Assembly (NCBI GenBank): GCA_903871775.1
Contig: CAIQIA010000027.1
Location: forward strand, 124,001 to 188,000
DNA length: 64,000 nucleotides
Direction: 5' to 3'
Origin: an uncultured cyanobacterium
GTDB taxonomy: Bacteria > Cyanobacteriota > Cyanobacteriia > PCC-6307 > Cyanobiaceae
A model generated the notes under the pieces. It did not search any database and was not told the origin of the DNA. It was given only the letters and a program-made list of their open reading frames with translations. The translations under genes were made by a program, and so were the position numbers. Positions 58,840 through 64,000 of the stretch are shown here, piece by piece (positions within the stretch are counted from its first letter, which is position 1; each line of letters begins with the position of its first letter).

Positions 58840-61800
58840 TCATGGGCGGGGCTCAACCCCCTCGATGCGGTCCTCGATGTCCTGGTACAGCTGCTGCAGC
58901 TGCTGGATGTTGGCGTCAGAGGTCTCCCAGTAGCCCCGTCCATGGACCTCGAGCAGCGTTCCGACGATGCGGCGGAAGCTGTGGGGGTTGAGGTCCATCA
59001 GCCGCTGCCGCATCTCCGGGTCGTTGATGAACGTCTCGTTGGCCTCCTCGTAGACGAAGTTGTCAACCGAGCCGCTGGTGGCACTCCACCCGAGGGTGAA
59101 GTTGAGGCGCTTGGCCACCTCGCGCACGCCCTCGTAGCCGCTGTTGAGCATGCCCTCATACCACTTGGGGTTGAGCAGCTTCGTGCGGGAATCCAGGCGG
59201 ATCGTCTCACTAAGGCTGCGCACCTGGGCGTTGGCGGTGGTGGTGTCTGCGATGTAGCTGGCCGGAGCCTTGCCGTCCTCCCGGAGATTCTGAATCAGTT
59301 TGGTGGGGTCTGAATCGAAGTAGTGGCTGACATCCGTCAATGAGATCTCGGCCGAGTCAAGATTCTGGAAGGTCACATCGGCGGTCTTCATCGCCGACTC
59401 AAACACCTCGCGGTTCTGATTCATCTCGCCAGGGTTATCGGCGTTGAAGGCAAACGTCTTGCGTTGCAGGTACATGTCCTGCAGCTCACTCTCCTGCTCC
59501 CAGCTGCTGTTTTCAACGGCCAGGTTGACATTCGAGCTGTAGCTGCCGCTGGCATTCGAGAACACCCGTGTGGCGGCTGCCCTGAGGCTCAGCCCCTGGA
59601 CTTCGGCCTGCTCAAGGGCATGGCGCCGCACAAAATTCATCTCCAAAGGTTCCTCAGCCTCGGCGGCCAGCTTGACGGCCTGATCAATCAGGGCCATCTG
59701 ATTGATGAAAAGGTCGCGGAACACACCCGAACAGTTGACCACCACATCGATGCGGGGGCGGCCCAGTTCATCGAGTGGAATGAGCTCAAGCTTGTTGACC
59801 CGCCCCAGGGAATCGGCCAGGGGCCGCACCCCCAGGAACCAGAGGATCTGGGCCAGGGACTCGCCGTAGGTCTTGATGTTGTCGGTGCCCCAGAGCACAC
59901 AGGCGATGGTCTCGGGCCAGCTGCCCTGCTCGGCCCGCTGCCGTTCGATCAGCCGGTCGACCACGACCTTGGCGGCAGCGACCGCCGCACGGGTCGGAAT
60001 CGCCTGGGGGTCGAGGGCATGGATGTTCTTGCCACTGGGCAGGACCCCAGGGTTGCGGATCGGATCGCCTCCAGGGCCGGGAAGCACATAGTTGCCGTCC
60101 AGGGCCCGCAGCAGGCTCTGCATCTCCTCGTCGGCACAGACCAGTTCGAGGCAGCCGCGCAGGTAGCTGAACAGGCGGTCGAGCTCGACGGCGTTGACCT
60201 GGGAGAAGCCGGCGGCGCAGCACACCCGCAGCCAGGGGCTGGGCAGACGCATGCCGAACCGTTCCAGGGTCCGCCACAGCCAGCCGAAGCTGTCCTGCAG
60301 GGTCACACGGCCATCACGACCGGTGAGGGAGCGCACCATCGCCCCCACCGCCTGACGGCTGGTGCTGGTGATGCGACGGTTCAGTTCCACATCGGCCAGC
60401 ACCCCGGCATCATTGCCCCGGTACACCTCCTCAATCGAACGGCCGAGGCTCTCGGCCAGCAGACCGGGCAGGCTGCGCAGGCCCTCGTCATCCCGTTCAA
60501 GGGCGGCGATGTTGACCAGGGTGGCGATGGCTTCCTCCGCCGTGGGCGGTTTGCCGATGGTGTGGAGGCCGCAGGGGAGCAGTCGGCTCTCGATCTCCAT
60601 CAACTGCCGGTACACCGCCCCGACCACGGCATCGCGCTGCTCCTGATCGAGTTCAACCGCGTCGCCCGACGGCAGGTCAACATCGTGGTCGAGGTTGCAC
60701 AGGCGGGCGGTCTCGACGATCGCATTGACGATCTGGATGCCGCGGCCACCCTCCCGCAGCTGCTGGTACGAGCCGACCAGCTCACCGAGTTCCTTGAGGC
60801 CCTTGTAGAGGCCTGCATTCTCGGCCGGTGGTGTCAGGTAGCTGATGGTGGAGGCGTAACCACGACGCTTGGCGATCGTGGCCTCCGATGGGTTGTTGGC
60901 CGCGTAGTAATACAGGTTGGGCAGGGCGCCGATCAGGGAGTCGGGGTAGCACGTCTCGCTCATCCCCATCTGTTTGCCGGGCATGAACTCCAGGGAGCCA
61001 TGGGTACCGAAATGCAGCACCGCATCGGCCCCCCAGACCTTTTCGAGATAGGTGTAATACGCGGCGAACCCATGGTGGGGGCTGGCGCTGCGTGAGTAGA
61101 GCAGCCGCATCGGATCCCCTTCGTAACCGAAAGTGGGTTGAACACCGATGAAGACGTTGCCGAAGTGGCGGCCGTAGATCAGCAGGTTCTGGCCGTCGCT
61201 GTTGAGCTGGCCCGGAGGCCGCCCCCAGTTCTCCTCGAGGCGACTGGAGAAGGGGGTGAGCCGCTCGTACTCCTCGACGCTCATCCGATGGGCGATGGCC
61301 AGCTCCGGCGCCCCCTCCATCGCTTCAGGATCCTTGAGCACCAGCTGCATCAGGGCCCGGGAGTCCCGGGGCAGGGTGCCCACGTCGTAACCGGCCGCGC
61401 GCATCTCTTCGAGCACCCGGAAGATCGAGCCGAAGACATCGAGGTAGGCGGCGGTACCGACATTCCCCTTGTCGGGGGGGAAACTGAAGACGGTGATCGC
61501 CAGCTTCTTCTCCTGACGTGGCTTGCGGCGCAGGTTGGCCCAGCGGATCGCCCGCTCGGCGATCGCATCCACCCGGTCCTGAAGGGTGTGGGCCTTGCCG
61601 GTGGCGTCGTCGCGGCCCGACAGCACGATCGGCTCGATGGCGCCATCAAGTTCCGGGATGGCGATCTGCAGGGCCACCTGCACCGGATGCAGGCCCAGGT
61701 CACTGTCTTCCCATTCCTGGGTGGTCTGGAACACCAGCGGCAGGGCCACCATGTAGGGCCTGTTGAGCCGCTGCAGGGTTTCGATCGCCTTGGGGTGGTC

Positions 61801-62835
61801 CTGGCGGGCAGGACCGCCGACGAGGGCGAAGCCCGTCAGGCTCACCGCCGCGTCCACCAGGGCCTGATCGGGGTTGAGGGGGTCGAAGAAGAAGCTGTTG
61901 ACGGGCTTTGAAAAATCGAGGCCGCCGCAGAAGACCGGGATCACCCGGGCTCCGCGGAATTCGAGCTCCTGGATCAGGGCCACGTAGTGGGCGTCGTCGC
62001 CGGTGACGATGTGGCTGCGCTGAAGCACAAGACCCACGACGGGGCCGTCCCCCAGGTCGGAGCGGCTCTCCGTCCAGTTGAGGTACTCCTTGAGGTCCTC
62101 GAACATCGCCGGGGCTAGCGGATGCCAGATGCCCTGGTCGGGGAAGACCACCGGCTCGGCCACCGTCAACTCGGGACGCTCACCGGCCGCCCCGTCGAAG
62201 ACGTAGCGGTCAGCCAGCATCAGCAGCATGTTGCGCAGATTGTCCGGTGTGCCGCCCAGCCAGTACTGGAAGCTGAGCATGAAGCAGCGGGCGTCCTGGG
62301 CCTTCTCGACCGGCAGGTACTTCAACACCGTGGGCAGGGTGTTGAGCAGCTTGAGCATGGCTTCCTGGAAGCCCGCGCCACCGGCCTCCTTGCGCTTGCG
62401 CATGAACTGGGCGATGGCACTGCGGCTCTGGCCCAGCTGAGCCATGGAGAAGCTGCCGAGCTTGTTGAGGCGCATCACCTCCGGCATGGAGGGGAACACC
62501 ACCGCCGCCCGCAGCCGGTCCCGATGGGGGCTGACGGCCTCGACCACCTTCTGGGCCAGATCCTCGATGAAGATCAGCGAGGCGACGAAGACGTCGGCCG
62601 CGGCCACATCGGCCTGGAACTGGGCGTAGTTCTCCCCATCCCTCAGCTCTTCGATCAAATAGCCGCAAAGATCGATGGCCAGCTCCCCCTCACCGCTGTT
62701 GATGGCCGCGGCGGCCTGGGTCAGGGCGTTCTGGTACTGGGGCTCGAGCACGACGTAGACGACCCGGAGCACCTGCCGGCCGTCCCCCTCGGGCGGGGAG
62801 ATCCTGCGGCTGGCGGAACGGACCTGGGTGAACAT
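58840..62835 (-). CDS. chlH: Magnesium chelatase subunit H
   Basis: 1331 aa; family-characteristic regions ([91 protein letters not shown]). Confidence 0.98.
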   Translation of the reverse strand: MFTQVRSASRRISPPEGDGRQVLRVVYVVLEPQYQNALTQAAAAINSGEGELAIDLCGYLIEELRDGENYAQFQADVAAADVFVASLIFIEDLAQKVVEAVSPHRDRLRAAVVFPSMPEVMRLNKLGSFSMAQLGQSRSAIAQFMRKRKEAGGAGFQEAMLKLLNTLPTVLKYLPVEKAQDARCFMLSFQYWLGGTPDNLRNMLLMLADRYVFDGAAGERPELTVAEPVVFPDQGIWHPLAPAMFEDLKEYLNWTESRSDLGDGPVVGLVLQRSHIVTGDDAHYVALIQELEFRGARVIPVFCGGLDFSKPVNSFFFDPLNPDQALVDAAVSLTGFALVGGPARQDHPKAIETLQRLNRPYMVALPLVFQTTQEWEDSDLGLHPVQVALQIAIPELDGAIEPIVLSGRDDATGKAHTLQDRVDAIAERAIRWANLRRKPRQEKKLAITVFSFPPDKGNVGTAAYLDVFGSIFRVLEEMRAAGYDVGTLPRDSRALMQLVLKDPEAMEGAPELAIAHRMSVEEYERLTPFSSRLEENWGRPPGQLNSDGQNLLIYGRHFGNVFIGVQPTFGYEGDPMRLLYSRSASPHHGFAAYYTYLEKVWGADAVLHFGTHGSLEFMPGKQMGMSETCYPDSLIGALPNLYYYAANNPSEATIAKRRGYASTISYLTPPAENAGLYKGLKELGELVGSYQQLREGGRGIQIVNAIVETARLCNLDHDVDLPSGDAVELDQEQRDAVVGAVYRQLMEIESRLLPCGLHTIGKPPTAEEAIATLVNIAALERDDEGLRSLPGLLAESLGRSIEEVYRGNDAGVLADVELNRRITSTSRQAVGAMVRSLTGRDGRVTLQDSFGWLWRTLERFGMRLPSPWLRVCCAAGFSQVNAVELDRLFSYLRGCLELVCADEEMQSLLRALDGNYVLPGPGGDPIRNPGVLPSGKNIHALDPQAIPTRAAVAAAKVVVDRLIERQRAEQGSWPETIACVLWGTDNIKTYGESLAQILWFLGVRPLADSLGRVNKLELIPLDELGRPRIDVVVNCSGVFRDLFINQMALIDQAVKLAAEAEEPLEMNFVRRHALEQAEVQGLSLRAAATRVFSNASGSYSSNVNLAVENSSWEQESELQDMYLQRKTFAFNADNPGEMNQNREVFESAMKTADVTFQNLDSAEISLTDVSHYFDSDPTKLIQNLREDGKAPASYIADTTTANAQVRSLSETIRLDSRTKLLNPKWYEGMLNSGYEGVREVAKRLNFTLGWSATSGSVDNFVYEEANETFINDPEMRQRLMDLNPHSFRRIVGTLLEVHGRGYWETSDANIQQLQQLYQDIEDRIEGVEPRP

Positions 62836-62901
62836 CCTCTGGGCGCGGTCGATCAGGAAAGATTACGGACAGACTGCCGTTGCTGCGGCCGAACGACGAC
62901 G

Positions 62902-63726
62902 ATGACCGATTCGACCATTCCCGTGGTGGTGGCCGGTGCCCTGGGTCGCATGGGTGCCGAGGTGGTGCGGGCCGTCCACGGCGCCAGCGACTGCCGGCTC
63001 GTGGGAGCCATCGACACCACGTCCGGCAGCATCGGGGAAGACGTGGGCGAGCGCCTTGGCCTGGGCCCCCTGGAGGTGGCCCTCAGCCCTGACCTCGAGG
63101 GCAGCCTCTGCCTGGCCAGCCAGCAGCATCCGGGCAGCGTCCTGGTCGACTTCACCCATCCCTCGGTGGTCTACGAGCACACCCGCGCGGCCATTGCCTA
63201 TGGCGTCGCACCGGTGATCGGCACCACCGGCCTGACGCCGGAGCAGCTCGCCGACCTGGCACGGCTGGCGGAACGCTCCTCGATGGGGGCAGCGGTGGTG
63301 CCCAATTTCTCGGTGGGCATGGTGTTGCTGCAGCAGGCGGCGGCCGCCGCCGCACGCTTCTACGACCACGCCGAACTGGTGGAACTGCACCACAACCGCA
63401 AGGCCGACGCCCCGAGCGGCACCTGCCTCAAGACCGCCGAGATGATGGAAGAGCTGGGCAAGAGCTTCAACGCCCCTGAGGTGGATGAGCACGAGAGCCT
63501 GGCGGGCAGCCGCGGCGGCCTGCGGCCCAGCGGGCTGCGGCTGCATGCGATCCGGCTGCCGGGCCTCGTGGCCCACCAGGAGGTGCAGTTCGGCGCCGCC
63601 GGCGAGCGTTACGTGCTGCGGCATGACACCTTCGACCGGGCGGCCTACATGCCGGGGGTGCTGCACACCATCCGCCGGGTGCGGCAGCTGTCCGGCCTGG
63701 TGTACGGCCTCGAACGGCTGCTCTGA
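62902..63726 (+). CDS. dapB: 4-hydroxy-tetrahydrodipicolinate reductase
   Basis: [52 protein letters not shown] 62902. Confidence 0.97.
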   Translation: MTDSTIPVVVAGALGRMGAEVVRAVHGASDCRLVGAIDTTSGSIGEDVGERLGLGPLEVALSPDLEGSLCLASQQHPGSVLVDFTHPSVVYEHTRAAIAYGVAPVIGTTGLTPEQLADLARLAERSSMGAAVVPNFSVGMVLLQQAAAAAARFYDHAELVELHHNRKADAPSGTCLKTAEMMEELGKSFNAPEVDEHESLAGSRGGLRPSGLRLHAIRLPGLVAHQEVQFGAAGERYVLRHDTFDRAAYMPGVLHTIRRVRQLSGLVYGLERLL

Positions 63727-63734
63727 GGTCCCCC

Positions 63735-64000
63735 ATGCTCGTTCCCCTCAAACCCGGCGAACTGCAGCGGCTGGTGCCGCTGGTGGCCACCGGCCCCCAG
63801 TTCTCCCACTGCTGGGGCAACCCCAGCAAGGGTCTGCAGCGGGTGCTGGTCTCGAGCATCGGCGGCGTGATCCCCCTGCTGATCAGCCAGAGCACCTTCG
63901 GCTACGGCGCCGGCAGCGTCTGGCTGGTGATCGGCATCACGCTGCTGCTCTACGTCCTGTGGGGCCCGATCCTGGAGGCCGGCCAGCGCAACAGCGGCCT
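63735..64000 (+). CDS. Conserved cyanobacterial membrane protein, partial at window end
   Basis: MLVPLKPGELQRLVPLVATGPQFSHCWGNPSKGLQRVLVSSIGGVIPLLISQSTFGYGAGSVWLVIGITLLLYVLWGPILEAGQRNSG... Confidence 0.75.
   Translation, partial: MLVPLKPGELQRLVPLVATGPQFSHCWGNPSKGLQRVLVSSIGGVIPLLISQSTFGYGAGSVWLVIGITLLLYVLWGPILEAGQRNSG

Noticed and set aside
59464-61095. 543-aa ORF antisense to chlH (also 61138-61911 and the 5' part of 62122-63726)
   Set aside because: Low-complexity antisense frames under a highly conserved enzyme.

Overview
This 64 kb window is a GC-rich, gene-dense piece of a cyanobacterial chromosome. The gene content (phycobilisome ApcF, Psb28, ChlH, GUN4, HLIP, class II NrdJ, many cyanobacteria-specific DUFs) suggests the Synechococcus/Cyanobium lineage, though the taxon is inferred only from protein recognition. 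I support about 80 features: housekeeping genes (dnaE, dnaG, secD/secF, pdhB, gatA, carA, trpD, prfC, ruvA, rpsO, ispE, rsmA, apt, dapB), photosynthesis and pigment genes, signalling genes (an OmpR/EnvZ-type pair, a dCache-like histidine kinase with a degenerate C-terminal receiver, a group-3 sigma factor, an RsbW-like ATPase, a STAS protein), one tRNA-Ser(UGA) and one clear intrinsic terminator. I see no mobile elements, prophage or CRISPR. The observations most worth a second look are: a STAS-domain gene with no ATG/GTG/TTG start but AGGAGG-N9-ATC; a dispersed sigma/anti-sigma/anti-anti-sigma set; a yeast FCY1-like cytosine deaminase locked between an EF-hand protein and a hybrid-type kinase; a coupled DUF3038-DUF4335-91aa operon; a Sec/pdhB super-operon with two tiny membrane proteins; 10 of 14 convergent gene pairs overlapping at their 3' ends; an 18-nt x3 tandem repeat in which every unit carries the same in-frame stop; and an intrinsic terminator whose U-tract abuts the next gene's start codon. 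I did not find a clear-cut new defence or mobile system.
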